Assembly (NCBI RefSeq): GCF_014650875.1
Contig: NZ_BMVU01000001.1
Span: 682,001-746,000, forward strand
Reading direction: 5' to 3'
Source: Streptomyces minutiscleroticus
Lineage (GTDB): Bacteria > Actinomycetota > Actinomycetes > Streptomycetales > Streptomycetaceae
Length of the DNA stretch: 64,000 bases
The position numbers were made by a program, and so were the translations under genes. Under the pieces are notes generated by a model, which made no database searches, had not been told where the DNA came from, and saw only the letters and a list, made by a program, of their open reading frames with translations. Shown here in pieces: positions 8,175-16,929 of the stretch (position 1 is the first letter of the stretch; the number at the start of each line of letters is the position of its first letter).

Positions 8175-9089
8175 TTACGTGCGGCCGGGCCGTTCGGCGG
8201 CCCTGGACCGACGGCCCGCGGCAGGGACCGCGCCCGGCTCCGCCGGCGCCGGTGGAGCCGAGGGGACCGGCACCGGTGGCGCCGCGGGGACCGGTGCCGG
8301 GCGGCGCAGCCGGACCGCCGCGGCGTACAGCACCGTTCCGGCCACCAGCCCCGCGCCCACCCCGAAGCACAGCGTCGGGACCAGTTCCCAGGGCTTGGCG
8401 GCCCCGCCCCTCTCCACCCACCAGCGCAGCGCGCGCTGCGCCGCCGCGAGGGCCGCGCAGCCGCCGAGCACGGCCAGGCCCCGCAGCCGGTCGCGCGCGG
8501 ACAGCACGGGCACCCCGGCGGGGGCCGCCGGGGCCGTCCGCCGCAGCGCCGCCACGACGAAGGCCGCGATCACCGCGGCGGCGACCGCCGAGCCGCCGTA
8601 CTGCAGGAGCCAGAACACCGGCGCGCCCGCCACCTCCCGGCCCAGCACGGGGAACGCCCGCGTCCCCCACCCGTCGTGGTGCGTGAACGCGTCCCACACG
8701 ACGTGCGTCAGCCCCCCGAGCACAGCCGACGCGTACCACCGCAGCGCGAGCCCCGGACCCGGCCGCGTGCGCGGCGCGCCGCACCGCAGCAGCGCCCCGA
8801 CCCTCGCCTGGGCCGCCCGCGGCAACAGCGCCACCAGCGGTTCCCGCAGCAGCAGCCATCCGGCCACGAGCAGCCACGCGACCGCGACGTCGAACGTGAA
8901 CACGCCGGTGAACGAGTGCGTGAACCTGCCGAACTCCATCCCCCCGGGGACCACGCCCGCCGTGTAGTAGGTCAGGTCGGGCGCGCACGAACCCGCGACG
9001 AGCACCGCGGGGACCAGCCGCCCGCGCCCGGACCCGTCGGTGCGCACGGCGGGCAGCACGGCCGCGGCATGGCTGAGAGTGAACGGCAA
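8175..9089 (-). CDS. DUF4184 membrane protein
   Basis: A 304-residue integral membrane protein of the DUF4184 family, recognised by the N-terminal MPFTLSHAAAVLPAV and by the spaced acidic/histidine motifs GSCAPDLTYY, RFTHSFTGVF and GGLTHVVWDAFTHHDGWG. These resemble the metal-binding motifs of YdjM-type membrane-bound hydrolases, but no activity has been assigned to the family to my knowledge. About six or seven transmembrane segments are visible (for example VAVAWLLVAGWLLL, AVAAAVIAAFVVAAL, LAVLGGCAALAAAQ). The C-terminal 40 residues are a Pro/Ala-rich cytoplasmic tail. It is transcribed alone, convergent to polA. Confidence 0.85.
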   Translation of the reverse strand: MPFTLSHAAAVLPAVRTDGSGRGRLVPAVLVAGSCAPDLTYYTAGVVPGGMEFGRFTHSFTGVFTFDVAVAWLLVAGWLLLREPLVALLPRAAQARVGALLRCGAPRTRPGPGLALRWYASAVLGGLTHVVWDAFTHHDGWGTRAFPVLGREVAGAPVFWLLQYGGSAVAAAVIAAFVVAALRRTAPAAPAGVPVLSARDRLRGLAVLGGCAALAAAQRALRWWVERGGAAKPWELVPTLCFGVGAGLVAGTVLYAAAVRLRRPAPVPAAPPVPVPSAPPAPAEPGAVPAAGRRSRAAERPGRT

Positions 9090-9292
9090 GTGGCCCCCCT
9101 GCGACTGGCGTTGACCGGACAGGACGCGTTCACGATCAACGGCGTTCGACGTGCGTGATCAACGACGCTCAGTATGCGGGACGTGGGAAAAGGGCGCGCG
9201 GTTCGCCCGGACTCGGCCGGTTCATCCGAACCGGACGTGGCCAACTGGTGAAAATCGGGCACGAACAGGTGTCTGGGCGGCACAAGTTGTCG

Positions 9293-9298
9293 TAGGGT
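9293..9298 (+). promoter_or_regulatory. Possible -10 element of the transglycosylase gene
   Basis: TAGGGT at 9293-9298 matches the streptomycete -10 consensus TAgrrT and lies 65 nt upstream of the start at 9364. No -35 of matching quality sits 16-19 nt before it. The surrounding 9090-9363 gap also contains a CCGGTT/AACCGG dyad near 9217-9234 and a direct repeat GATCAACG near 9135 and 9158, the latter closer to the divergent DUF4184 gene. Confidence 0.3.
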
Positions 9299-9363
9299 CG
9301 CCTGCGTCACCGCACCGGGGGAGTGCGGAGCGCGGACGGTCGTCGACGGGAGGGGTTCACGCA

Positions 9364-11100
9364 ATGACGGCGCACCTCGGCAGAAGGATCGCCAAGGGAG
9401 CGGCGACCACCGCTGTGGCCGCGCTCGCGGTCGCGGCGCTGTCCGCTTCCCAGGCGCCGGGGGTCACGGACACCCCGCAGGGCCGTGAGTCCGCCGGCTC
9501 GCAGGCGTCGCCCGACCCGAGCGCCGACGACACCGCGACGGACCCGCGCTACTACACCGACCTCCCGCCGCTCGACAGCCCCACGGACGACTCCTCCGGC
9601 GACGAGGAGGAGAGCGGGGCCGGCATACCCGCCACCGTCCTCGACGCCTACAAGAAGGCCGAGGCGGCGCTGCGCGAGGCCAGGCCCGGCTGCAACCTGC
9701 CCTGGCAGCTGCTGGCGGCCATCGGCCACGTCGAGTCGGGCCACGCGAGCGGCGGCCGCGTCACCGCCGACGGCACCACGCGGAGCCCCATCCTCGGCCC
9801 CGTCCTCAACGGCGTCGGCTTCGCGCGGATCACCGACACCGACGACGGCGCGTACGACGGCGACGAGGTCCACGACCGCGCGGTCGGGCCCATGCAGTTC
9901 ATCCCGTCCACCTGGGCGAGCTGGGGCCAGGACGGCAACGGCGACGGCGAGAAGAACCCGAACAACATCTACGACGCGGCCCTGGCCGCCGGCCACTACC
10001 TGTGCGCCGGCGACCGCGACCTGTCCGTCCAGCAGCAGCTGAACGCCGCGATCCTCAGCTACAACCACTCCCAGGACTACCTCAACACGGTCCTGACCTG
10101 GCTGGAGTACTACCGCAAGGGCACCCACGAGGTCCCGGACGGCACGGGCTCCGTGCCCTCGCACCCCAGCGACCCCGTCACGGACGCGAGCCCCACCCCG
10201 ACGACCCCCGCGCCGACCTCCCCCGCCCCCACCACGCCCGCCCCGTCCACCCCGGGCAAGGGCGGCTCCGAGCCGGGCACGACCCCGCCGTCGACCGGCG
10301 GATCGGGCGGCTCCGGTGGTTCGGGCGGCTCCGGGAGCCCGTCCCCCGGCCCCGCCGACCCGGGCACGCCCGGGCCCAGCGACCCCGCCAGCCCGTCCCC
10401 GACGCCCACCGACACCGTGCACCACCTGGAGAACGCGGGCACCGGCAAGCTCACCGCGACCGCCGGCGACACCTTCGCCGGGAAGATCGTCGCCCGGGCG
10501 GAGACCGAGAAGGGCGAGGCGGTCGCGAAGGTCCGGGTGCGGTTCACGATCACCGGTGACACCGACGCCGTGTTCGCGGGCGGCGAGACGGTCGCCACCG
10601 TGGTCACCTCCGCCGCCGGCACGGCCACCGCGCCCGCCCTGAAGGCGGGCGAGAAGACCGGCGACTTCACCGTCCGCGCCACCGTCGTGGGCCGCTCCGT
10701 GCCCGCCCTGGAGTTCGCGGCGACGGTCACCGCCCCCGAGGCCGACGCCCTCGTGCGCACCGGCGACGCGGAGCTGATCTGCGCCCCGGGGGCCGAGTTC
10801 GCGGAGCAGGTCGAGGTCAGGGCCACGTACAAGGGCGCCGCCGCGGACGGCGTCGCCGCCACGGCCACGCTGGTCAGGTCCGCGGACGACGCCACCGAGA
10901 ACGACAAGGGACCGTACTTCGAGGGCGCGGACGGCAAGGCCGTGCGCACCCTCTCCGGCCTGAGGACGGACGCGGACGGCCTGCTGAAGCTGCCGAAGCT
11001 CCACGCGGACGACACCGCCGGTACCTACCTCCTGCGGATCACCACGACCGGCGGCGCGACCCTGACGGTCGAGCTGAAGGTGGCCGAGCCGGCCGCGTAG
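9364..11100 (+). CDS. Secreted lytic transglycosylase with C-terminal Ig-like region
   Basis: A 578-residue exported cell-wall hydrolase. Residues 1-35 are a signal peptide (RRIAKGAATTAVAALAVAALSASQA). After an acidic Ser/Asp-rich linker, residues about 95-255 form an MltB-type (SLT_2) transglycosylase domain: NLPWQLLAAIGHVESGH contains the catalytic Glu, then GPMQFIPSTWASWGQDGNGDG and NAAILSYNHSQDYLNTVL. A Pro/Thr/Ser/Gly linker (about 260-355) leads to a beta-rich Ig-like region. The first repeat starts near KLTATAGDTFAGKIVARAE; a second, more diverged one covers the C-terminus. It cleaves peptidoglycan glycan strands with anhydromuramic acid release. ATG 9364 follows GGGAGGGG by 9 nt. Confidence 0.9.
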   Translation: MTAHLGRRIAKGAATTAVAALAVAALSASQAPGVTDTPQGRESAGSQASPDPSADDTATDPRYYTDLPPLDSPTDDSSGDEEESGAGIPATVLDAYKKAEAALREARPGCNLPWQLLAAIGHVESGHASGGRVTADGTTRSPILGPVLNGVGFARITDTDDGAYDGDEVHDRAVGPMQFIPSTWASWGQDGNGDGEKNPNNIYDAALAAGHYLCAGDRDLSVQQQLNAAILSYNHSQDYLNTVLTWLEYYRKGTHEVPDGTGSVPSHPSDPVTDASPTPTTPAPTSPAPTTPAPSTPGKGGSEPGTTPPSTGGSGGSGGSGGSGSPSPGPADPGTPGPSDPASPSPTPTDTVHHLENAGTGKLTATAGDTFAGKIVARAETEKGEAVAKVRVRFTITGDTDAVFAGGETVATVVTSAAGTATAPALKAGEKTGDFTVRATVVGRSVPALEFAATVTAPEADALVRTGDAELICAPGAEFAEQVEVRATYKGAAADGVAATATLVRSADDATENDKGPYFEGADGKAVRTLSGLRTDADGLLKLPKLHADDTAGTYLLRITTTGGATLTVELKVAEPAA

Positions 11101-11120
11101 CGCTCGGACCGTACGCGCAT

Positions 11121-11164
11121 ACGCCGAGGGGCCCCTCCTGCCGCCGGGAGGGGCCCCTCGGCGT
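11121..11164. terminator. Strong bidirectional terminator
   Basis: Perfect 18-bp stem: ACGCCGAGGGGCCCCTCC (11121-11138) and its complement (11147-11164), 8-nt loop. It lies 20 nt after the transglycosylase stop and 31 nt beyond the end of the convergent hrpB gene, so it can stop both transcripts. Confidence 0.85.
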
Positions 11165-11195
11165 ACTACGTGCGCACGCCGTCACGGCCGGCCGC

Positions 11196-13733
11196 TCAGC
11201 GCCGCAGGCGCGCGTTCGTGTGCCGGGTCGGCTCGGCGCCGGCCGGGTCCTCGGGCCAGGGGTGCCTGGGGTAGCGGCCGCGCAGCTCCGCCCGCACGGC
11301 CCGGTAGCCGTCCCTCCAGAAGGACGCCAGGTCGGCGGTGACGGCGGCGGGGCGGCCCGCGGGGGAGAGGAGGTGGACGAGCACGGGCACGCCCGCGACG
11401 GCGGGCGACTCCTGGAGCCCGAACATCTCCTGGAGCTTCACCGCGAGCACCGGCCGCTCGGGGTCGGCGTAGTCGATCCGGACCCTGGACCCGCTCGGCA
11501 CCCCGATGCGCTCGGGGGCCAGTTCCTCGAACCGGGCCGCCTCCCCGGACGCCCACGGAAGCAGCCGCGTCAGGGCCTGGACCGCGTCGATCCGCTCCAG
11601 GTCGGCGCGGCGGCGGGCCCGGCCGAGCTCGGGCTCCAGCCAGTCCTCCGCGCGCGCCAGCAGCGCCTCGTCCGAGACGTCCGGCCAGGGGTCGCCCAGG
11701 TGCAGCCGCAGGAAGGCCAGCCGCTGCCGCAGCGCCCGCGCGTCACCCCACCGGCGCAGCAGCCCGAACCCCTCCTGGCGCACCCCCTCCAGCAGCGCCT
11801 CCCGCACCAGGACGGGGGCGGGGCCGGGCAGCGGGCGCGCCGCGAGCTCCACCGCGCCCAGGCGCTCGACCCGCCGCGCCACGACGTCGCCGCCGGCCCA
11901 CCGGACCTCCTCGCCCTCCGTGTGCAGGGCGGCCGCCGCCGCGAGCGCCGTCTCCTCGTCCAGGGCCGCGCCGAGCCGCACGCGCGCGTGCGCGGCGTTC
12001 AGCGGACGGTCGGCCACGGCGACGGCGAGCCATTCGGCGCCGCGCAGCCCCGTCCCCTCGCCCGGTTCCGCCCGGGTCCCGGACGCCATGAGGTACGAGC
12101 CGCCCTGCGCCCGCGCCACCCGCTCGGGGAAGGCCAGGGCCACCACGAGCCCCACGGTCCCGTCGTCCCCGCGCACGGCACCGGCGGGCGGCTCCGCCGC
12201 GCTCCCCGGACCGGCGGCGCCCGCGGTCCCGGCGAGGTCCCGGACCGCCGTCCGCAGCCGACCGGCCTCGGCGCGCCAGCGCGCCGCGTAGGCGTCGCCG
12301 CCGCGGCGGGCCAGGCGCCAGGCCGCCGCCAGGTCGTCCCCGTACTCCCGGGGCGGCTCCTCGCTCAGCAGGGCCACCACCTCCGCGGCCCGCCCGGCGC
12401 CCACCGCGGGCGCGGCGTCCAGCAGGGCCCGCGCCAGCCGGGGGTGCAGTCCCATGCGCGCCATCCGCGCGCCCCGGTCCGTGGCCCGCCCGGCGGCGTC
12501 GACCGCCTCCACGGCCGCCAGCACGGACCGTGCCGCCGCCATGGCCCCGGCCGGCGGCGCGTCCAGCAGGGCGAGCCCCGAGGCGTCCGGATCGCCCCAG
12601 CACGCCGCCTGGAGCGCGAACGCCGTGAGGTCCGCGACCCTGATCTCCGGCGCGGGGAAGCGCGGCAGCCGCCCGTCCTCGGCCTCGGCCCAGCAGCGGT
12701 AGACGGCGCCCGGCGCCTCGCGGCCCGCGCGCCCGGCCCGCTGCCGCCCCGCCGCCCGCGAGGCCCGTACGGTCGTCAGCGCGCTCAGCCCGCGCGCGTG
12801 GTCCACCCGCGGCTCGCGGGCGAGCCCGCAGTCCACGACCACCCGCACGCCCGGCACGGTCAGCGAGGACTCGGCCACGGAGGTCGCGAGCACCACCCGG
12901 CGCCGCCGCCCGGGGGACAGCACCGCGTCCTGCACGGCCGCCGGGGCGCGCCCGTGCACCTGGAGCACGTCCACGTCGCCGAGCTGCCCGGCGACCCGCG
13001 CGATCTCCCCGACACCGGGCAGGAAGCACAGCACGTCCCCGGAGCGCTCGGCCAGCGCCCGCCGCACCACCGACGCCACGTGCGCCAGCAGCGCCGGGTC
13101 CACGCGCATGCCGTGCGGCGGCCGCACGGGGCGCGCGGGCGGCGCCCACACCACCTCCACCGGATGCGACACGCCCGTCGCCTCGACCACCGGGACCCCG
13201 CCCAGCAGTTCGGACCACCCCTGCGCGTCGGTCGTGGCGGAGGCGGCCACGAGGCGCAGCTCCGGGCGCAGCGCGGCCCGTACGTCCAGCAGGAAGGCGG
13301 CGACGGTGTCCGCGTCCAGGTGCCGCTCGTGGCACTCGTCGAGGACCACCACGTCGACACCGGGCAGTTCCTGGTCGCGCTGGAGCCGCTGCAGCAGGAC
13401 GCCCGTCGTCACGACCTCCACGCGCGTGTGCGGCCCCACGGCCCGCTCGCCGCGCACGGTGTACCCGACGCTCCCGCCCGGCTCCTCGCCGAGCAGCCAG
13501 GCCATCCGCCGGGCCGCCGCGCGGGCCGCGATCCGCCGCGGCTCGGCGACGACCACGCGCCGCGCGGGCCCGTCCCCGGCGAGCCCGGCCAGCACCAGCG
13601 GCACCAGTGTCGTCTTGCCCGTGCCCGGCGGCGCGCAGAGCACGGCGGCCCCGTGCTCCTCCAGCGCCTCCCGAAGGGCCGGTACGGCGGAACGGACGGG
13701 CAGGCTGTCGAGAACGTCGGACCGCGGCATCAC
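11196..13733 (-). CDS. hrpB: ATP-dependent RNA helicase HrpB
   Basis: An 845-residue DExH-box helicase. Walker A GTGKTT is at 37-42, the motif Ia region VVVAEPRRIAARAAARRMAW near 60-79, motif II DECH at 132-135 followed by ERHLDADT, motif III SATTDAQ, and motif VI GRQRAGRAGREAPGAVYR. The C-terminal half has the HrpB_C region typical of the family (LARALLDAAP, FPERVARAQG, YLMASG, and the C-terminal PAVAGVPVLVHLLSPAGRPAAVT and LRGRYPRHPWPEDP). Length matches the family. The reading frame opens with GTG-ATG; GTG 13733 is used, ATG 13730 is equally possible. Role in bacteria is poorly defined; RNA remodelling or mRNA processing is inferred from DEAH-type relatives. Confidence 0.93.
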   Translation of the reverse strand: MMPRSDVLDSLPVRSAVPALREALEEHGAAVLCAPPGTGKTTLVPLVLAGLAGDGPARRVVVAEPRRIAARAAARRMAWLLGEEPGGSVGYTVRGERAVGPHTRVEVVTTGVLLQRLQRDQELPGVDVVVLDECHERHLDADTVAAFLLDVRAALRPELRLVAASATTDAQGWSELLGGVPVVEATGVSHPVEVVWAPPARPVRPPHGMRVDPALLAHVASVVRRALAERSGDVLCFLPGVGEIARVAGQLGDVDVLQVHGRAPAAVQDAVLSPGRRRRVVLATSVAESSLTVPGVRVVVDCGLAREPRVDHARGLSALTTVRASRAAGRQRAGRAGREAPGAVYRCWAEAEDGRLPRFPAPEIRVADLTAFALQAACWGDPDASGLALLDAPPAGAMAAARSVLAAVEAVDAAGRATDRGARMARMGLHPRLARALLDAAPAVGAGRAAEVVALLSEEPPREYGDDLAAAWRLARRGGDAYAARWRAEAGRLRTAVRDLAGTAGAAGPGSAAEPPAGAVRGDDGTVGLVVALAFPERVARAQGGSYLMASGTRAEPGEGTGLRGAEWLAVAVADRPLNAAHARVRLGAALDEETALAAAAALHTEGEEVRWAGGDVVARRVERLGAVELAARPLPGPAPVLVREALLEGVRQEGFGLLRRWGDARALRQRLAFLRLHLGDPWPDVSDEALLARAEDWLEPELGRARRRADLERIDAVQALTRLLPWASGEAARFEELAPERIGVPSGSRVRIDYADPERPVLAVKLQEMFGLQESPAVAGVPVLVHLLSPAGRPAAVTADLASFWRDGYRAVRAELRGRYPRHPWPEDPAGAEPTRHTNARLRR

Positions 13734-13887
13734 CGCCCCAGTCTCCCAGCAGCCCCGCGAGCCGCCCGCGCCGCGGGTGCCGGCCCCACGGGCCGCCGTG
13801 CCCGGGGTGTCCCTCCTGCTGCCGGCCGCCGTGTCCGGGGCGTCGGCCCCGCCGCGGGCCGCCGGGCCCCGGCGCCGGGGCCCCGGC

Positions 13888-14730
13888 TCAGTCCCGCTCG
13901 CACACGAAGATCGCCGTACCGGGGATCAGGCTCCCGCGCAGCGGCGACCAGCCGCCCCACTCCTGGGTGTTCCACGCCGGCCACTCCGGCTCGGCCAGGT
14001 CCACCAGCCGGAACCCGGCCGCCACGATGTCGCGCACCCGGTCGCCGACGGTCCTGTGGTGCTCGACGTAGACCGCACGGCCCTCCTCGTCCTGCTCGAC
14101 GTACGGTGTGCGGTCGAAGTAGGACGCCGACACGCTCAGGCCCTCGGGGCCCGGCTCGTCGGGGAAGGCCCAGCGGATCGGATGCGTCACCGAGAACACG
14201 AAGCGGCCGCCCGGGCGCAGCACCCGCCGCACCTCGCGCAGCACCAGCACCGGGTCGGCCACGAACGGCAGCGCCCCGTACGCCGAGCACGCCAGGTCGA
14301 AGGAGCCGTCCGCGAACGGCAGCGCACCGGCGTCGGCGCAGACCAGGGGGAACGCGCCGCCGATCCGCAGCGCGTGCTGGAGCTGCCGGTGCGAGAGGTC
14401 GAGCGCCACCGGGCGGGCCCCCTGGGAGGCCAGCCAGCGCGAGCACTGCGCCGCGCCCGCGCCGATCTCCAGGACGTCCCTGCCCTTCAGCTCCTCCGGC
14501 GGGCCGAGCAGCTCGGCCTCCACCTCGTCGAGCCCCTCGGGGCCCCACACGAAGCGGTCGTCGCCCAGGAAGGTGCCGTGCTCGGTCTGGTACTCGTCCG
14601 CGTTCCGGTCCCACCAGCCGCGATTGGCGCGGGCGCTCTCCGTGGTCCCCGCCCGGCGCCGCGTGGCCTCGGGCTCGAACGGTTCGGGCTCTTGGATGAT
14701 CGGCTCCCTCGTCGTACTCTTCCGTTCCAT
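13888..14730 (-). CDS. Class I SAM-dependent methyltransferase
   Basis: A 280-residue cytoplasmic methyltransferase of the Methyltransf_11/25 type. After a charged N-terminal extension (1-30) the Rossmann core shows motif I DVLEIGAGAAQCSRWLASQG, motif II PVALDLSHRQLQHA, then VCADAGALPFADGSFDLACSAYGALPF and the post-motif LREVRRVLRPGGRFVFSV. The segment GWWDRNADEYQTEHGTFLGDDRFVWGPEGLDE precedes motif I and is characteristic of a widespread actinobacterial group. Substrate unknown. It is transcribed toward hrpB with a 154-bp gap and is divergent from rpsA. Confidence 0.88.
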   Translation of the reverse strand: MERKSTTREPIIQEPEPFEPEATRRRAGTTESARANRGWWDRNADEYQTEHGTFLGDDRFVWGPEGLDEVEAELLGPPEELKGRDVLEIGAGAAQCSRWLASQGARPVALDLSHRQLQHALRIGGAFPLVCADAGALPFADGSFDLACSAYGALPFVADPVLVLREVRRVLRPGGRFVFSVTHPIRWAFPDEPGPEGLSVSASYFDRTPYVEQDEEGRAVYVEHHRTVGDRVRDIVAAGFRLVDLAEPEWPAWNTQEWGGWSPLRGSLIPGTAIFVCERD

Positions 14731-14862
14731 CCCGTCCGGACGGTGTCGCGAAAGGGACGCCAGAGGCCCGTGCGGCCCGCGGACGGTGCTGGACGCGGCT
14801 GCCGCCGCATGAGTTCTGTGCCGGGTATGCGGCGATCCGCCCCGGGTGTGCGCCTTCGCGCA

Positions 14863-14891
14863 TTGACCCTGTCCGGCTGCCCCCGTATGCT
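14863..14891 (+). promoter_or_regulatory. Vegetative (HrdB-type) promoter of rpsA
   Basis: -35 TTGACC (14863-14868), exactly 17-nt spacer, -10 TATGCT (14886-14891). This is close to the major vegetative sigma consensus and the best such promoter in the window. Transcription would start near 14898, giving an rpsA leader of about 190 nt. The rest of the 14731-15089 gap holds the leader hairpin described separately. Confidence 0.75.
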
Positions 14892-14971
14892 ACAAGTTGC
14901 GCTGCGGGCCTGCGCACCTCAGACGTAGCAGGCTGCGCTCGCATCTGTTGTATGTCCCCTCGGTTGTCGAG

Positions 14972-14998
14972 GCGCCTCCCGGTCTCCGGGTTCGGCGC
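14972..14998 (+). other. Hairpin in the rpsA 5' leader
   Basis: Outer arms GCGCC (14972-14976) and GGCGC (14994-14998) enclose an inner stem CCCGG-tct-CCGGG (14978-14990). It lies in the predicted 190-nt untranslated leader, about 90 nt before the rpsA start. S1 autoregulates translation through leader structure in E. coli; a similar role here is conjecture. Confidence 0.4.
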
Positions 14999-15089
14999 TT
15001 CCTAGGCTGTCCGGCTTCTTCAGAGCGATACGGGCTCCCGGCGTAGCAGTACCTACGACTTCAATGTCCGTACCGGAGCCCTTTCCCAC

Positions 15090-16583
15090 ATGACGAGCAG
15101 CACCGAGACCACCGCCACCACCCCGCAGGTAGCGGTCAACGACATCGGTAACGAGGAAGCATTCCTCGCAGCGATCGACGAGACGATCAAGTACTTCAAC
15201 GACGGCGACATCGTCGACGGCGTCATCGTGAAGGTCGACCGGGACGAGGTCCTGCTCGACATCGGTTACAAGACCGAAGGTGTCATCCCGAGCCGCGAGC
15301 TCTCGATCAAGCACGACGTCGACCCGAACGAGGTCGTGGCCGTCGGCGACGAGATCGAGGCCCTGGTCCTCCAGAAGGAGGACAAGGAAGGCCGCCTGAT
15401 CCTCTCGAAGAAGCGCGCCCAGTACGAGCGTGCCTGGGGCACCATCGAGAAGATCAAGGAAGAGGACGGCATCGTCACCGGTACCGTCATCGAGGTCGTC
15501 AAGGGTGGTCTCATCCTCGACATCGGCCTCCGTGGCTTCCTGCCGGCCTCCCTCGTCGAGATGCGCCGTGTCCGCGACCTCCAGCCCTACGTGGGCAAGG
15601 AGCTCGAGGCGAAGATCATCGAGCTGGACAAGAACCGCAACAACGTGGTCCTGTCCCGCCGTGCCTGGCTGGAGCAGACCCAGTCCGAGGTCCGCCAGAC
15701 GTTCCTCACGACCCTGCAGAAGGGTCAGGTCCGCTCCGGCGTGGTCTCCTCGATCGTCAACTTCGGTGCCTTCGTGGACCTGGGTGGCGTCGACGGTCTG
15801 GTCCACGTCTCCGAGCTGTCCTGGAAGCACATCGACCACCCCTCCGAGGTCGTCGAGGTCGGCCAGGAGGTCACCGTCGAGGTCCTCGACGTCGACATGG
15901 ACCGCGAGCGTGTCTCCCTGTCGCTGAAGGCGACGCAGGAGGACCCGTGGCAGCAGTTCGCCCGGACCCACCAGATCGGCCAGGTCGTGCCCGGCAAGGT
16001 CACGAAGCTGGTTCCGTTCGGTGCGTTCGTGCGCGTCGACGAGGGCATCGAGGGCCTGGTCCACATCTCCGAGCTGGCCGAGCGCCACGTCGAGATCCCG
16101 GAGCAGGTCGTCCAGGTCAACGACGAGATCTTCGTCAAGGTCATCGACATCGACCTCGAGCGCCGTCGCATCAGCCTCTCGCTGAAGCAGGCCAACGAGT
16201 CCTTCGGTGCCGACCCGACGGCGGTCGAGTTCGACCCGACCCTGTACGGCATGGCCGCGTCCTACGACGACCAGGGCAACTACATCTACCCCGAGGGCTT
16301 CGACCCCGAGACCAACGACTGGCTCGAGGGCTACGAGAAGCAGCGCGAGGAGTGGGAGCGCCAGTACGCCGAGGCGCAGTCGCGCTTCGAGCAGCACCAG
16401 GCGCAGGTCATCAAGTCCCGCGAGGCCGACGCCCAGGCGGAGGCCGAGGGCGGCGACGCGGGTGCGGCTCCGGCCGCCTCGGGTGGCTCGTACTCCTCGG
16501 AGTCGGCGGACAACTCCGGCGCCCTGGCGTCGGACGAGGCCCTGGCCGCGCTGCGCGAGAAGCTCGCCGGCGGCCAGAGCTGA
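15090..16583 (+). CDS. rpsA: 30S ribosomal protein S1
   Basis: A 497-residue S1 protein that helps mRNA bind the 30S subunit. Four S1 OB-fold domains are visible: about 40-110 (DGVIVKVDRDEVLLDIGYKTEG), 125-192 (GTVIEVVKGGLILDIGLRGFLP), 210-280 (GVVSSIVNFGAFVDLGG-DGLVH) and 296-366 (GKVTKLVPFGAFVRVDEGIEG). Domains 3 and 4 best match the RNA-binding consensus. A Glu/Gln-rich then Ala/Gly/Ser-rich tail follows (about 400-497), as in other actinobacteria, which lack the six-domain E. coli layout. Codon use is strongly biased (GTC, CTC, GAG, AAG), as expected for a highly expressed gene. It has its own HrdB-type promoter and a strong terminator downstream. Confidence 0.97.
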   Translation: MTSSTETTATTPQVAVNDIGNEEAFLAAIDETIKYFNDGDIVDGVIVKVDRDEVLLDIGYKTEGVIPSRELSIKHDVDPNEVVAVGDEIEALVLQKEDKEGRLILSKKRAQYERAWGTIEKIKEEDGIVTGTVIEVVKGGLILDIGLRGFLPASLVEMRRVRDLQPYVGKELEAKIIELDKNRNNVVLSRRAWLEQTQSEVRQTFLTTLQKGQVRSGVVSSIVNFGAFVDLGGVDGLVHVSELSWKHIDHPSEVVEVGQEVTVEVLDVDMDRERVSLSLKATQEDPWQQFARTHQIGQVVPGKVTKLVPFGAFVRVDEGIEGLVHISELAERHVEIPEQVVQVNDEIFVKVIDIDLERRRISLSLKQANESFGADPTAVEFDPTLYGMAASYDDQGNYIYPEGFDPETNDWLEGYEKQREEWERQYAEAQSRFEQHQAQVIKSREADAQAEAEGGDAGAAPAASGGSYSSESADNSGALASDEALAALREKLAGGQS

Positions 16584-16643
16584 ACCGTCCCCCTCACACC
16601 GTGAGGGCGCGGAGGGCGACATCCTCCGCTGAGCGGTAGCCGT

Positions 16644-16685
16644 CACCGCGGGCCCGCACCCACCACCGGGTGCGGGCCCGCGGTG
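16644..16685 (+). terminator. rpsA terminator
   Basis: Perfect 18-bp stem CACCGCGGGCCCGCACCC (16644-16661) with its complement at 16668-16685 and a 6-nt loop, 61 nt after the rpsA stop. No T-tract. Confidence 0.8.
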
Positions 16686-16720
16686 CGTTCGCGTCGGTAC
16701 GGCGCGGTCCCCGCCCCGTA

Positions 16721-16847
16721 CGGGACGGCCCGCGTCCCGCGCACGGTGCGGCCCGTGCTCCCCACGCGGGGCACGCGGGCCGTCCCGCGTACGAGACCGT
16801 GGGTTACCCGGCGTATCGGTCGCGCCTTTGCGAAAACTCGGCAAAGG
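16721..16847 (+). other. Structured leader region before the PAC2 gene
   Basis: Two further dyads fill the gap between the rpsA terminator and the PAC2 gene. The first has 15-bp perfect arms CGGGACGGCCCGCGT (16721-16735) and ACGCGGGCCGTCCCG (16773-16787), and a small GCACGG/CCGTGC hairpin sits in its loop. The second is CCTTTGC-N9-GCAAAGG (16825-16847), relatively AT-rich and about 83 nt upstream of the start, where a promoter or operator would be expected. Functions are not known; the first may be a second terminator. Confidence 0.45.
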
Positions 16848-16929
16848 GCGGCCGGACGGGGCGCCGACCGGGAATGACCGCGCCCATGACCGGCGTTGTC
16901 GCCTGTGGATACGAGGAGGGGCGGTCACA

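Noticed and set aside
9090-9363. Possible c-di-AMP (ydaO-type) riboswitch before the cell-wall hydrolase gene
   Set aside because: Such riboswitches often precede actinobacterial wall hydrolases, but I could not find the conserved core or a consistent fold here. A covariance-model scan would settle it.
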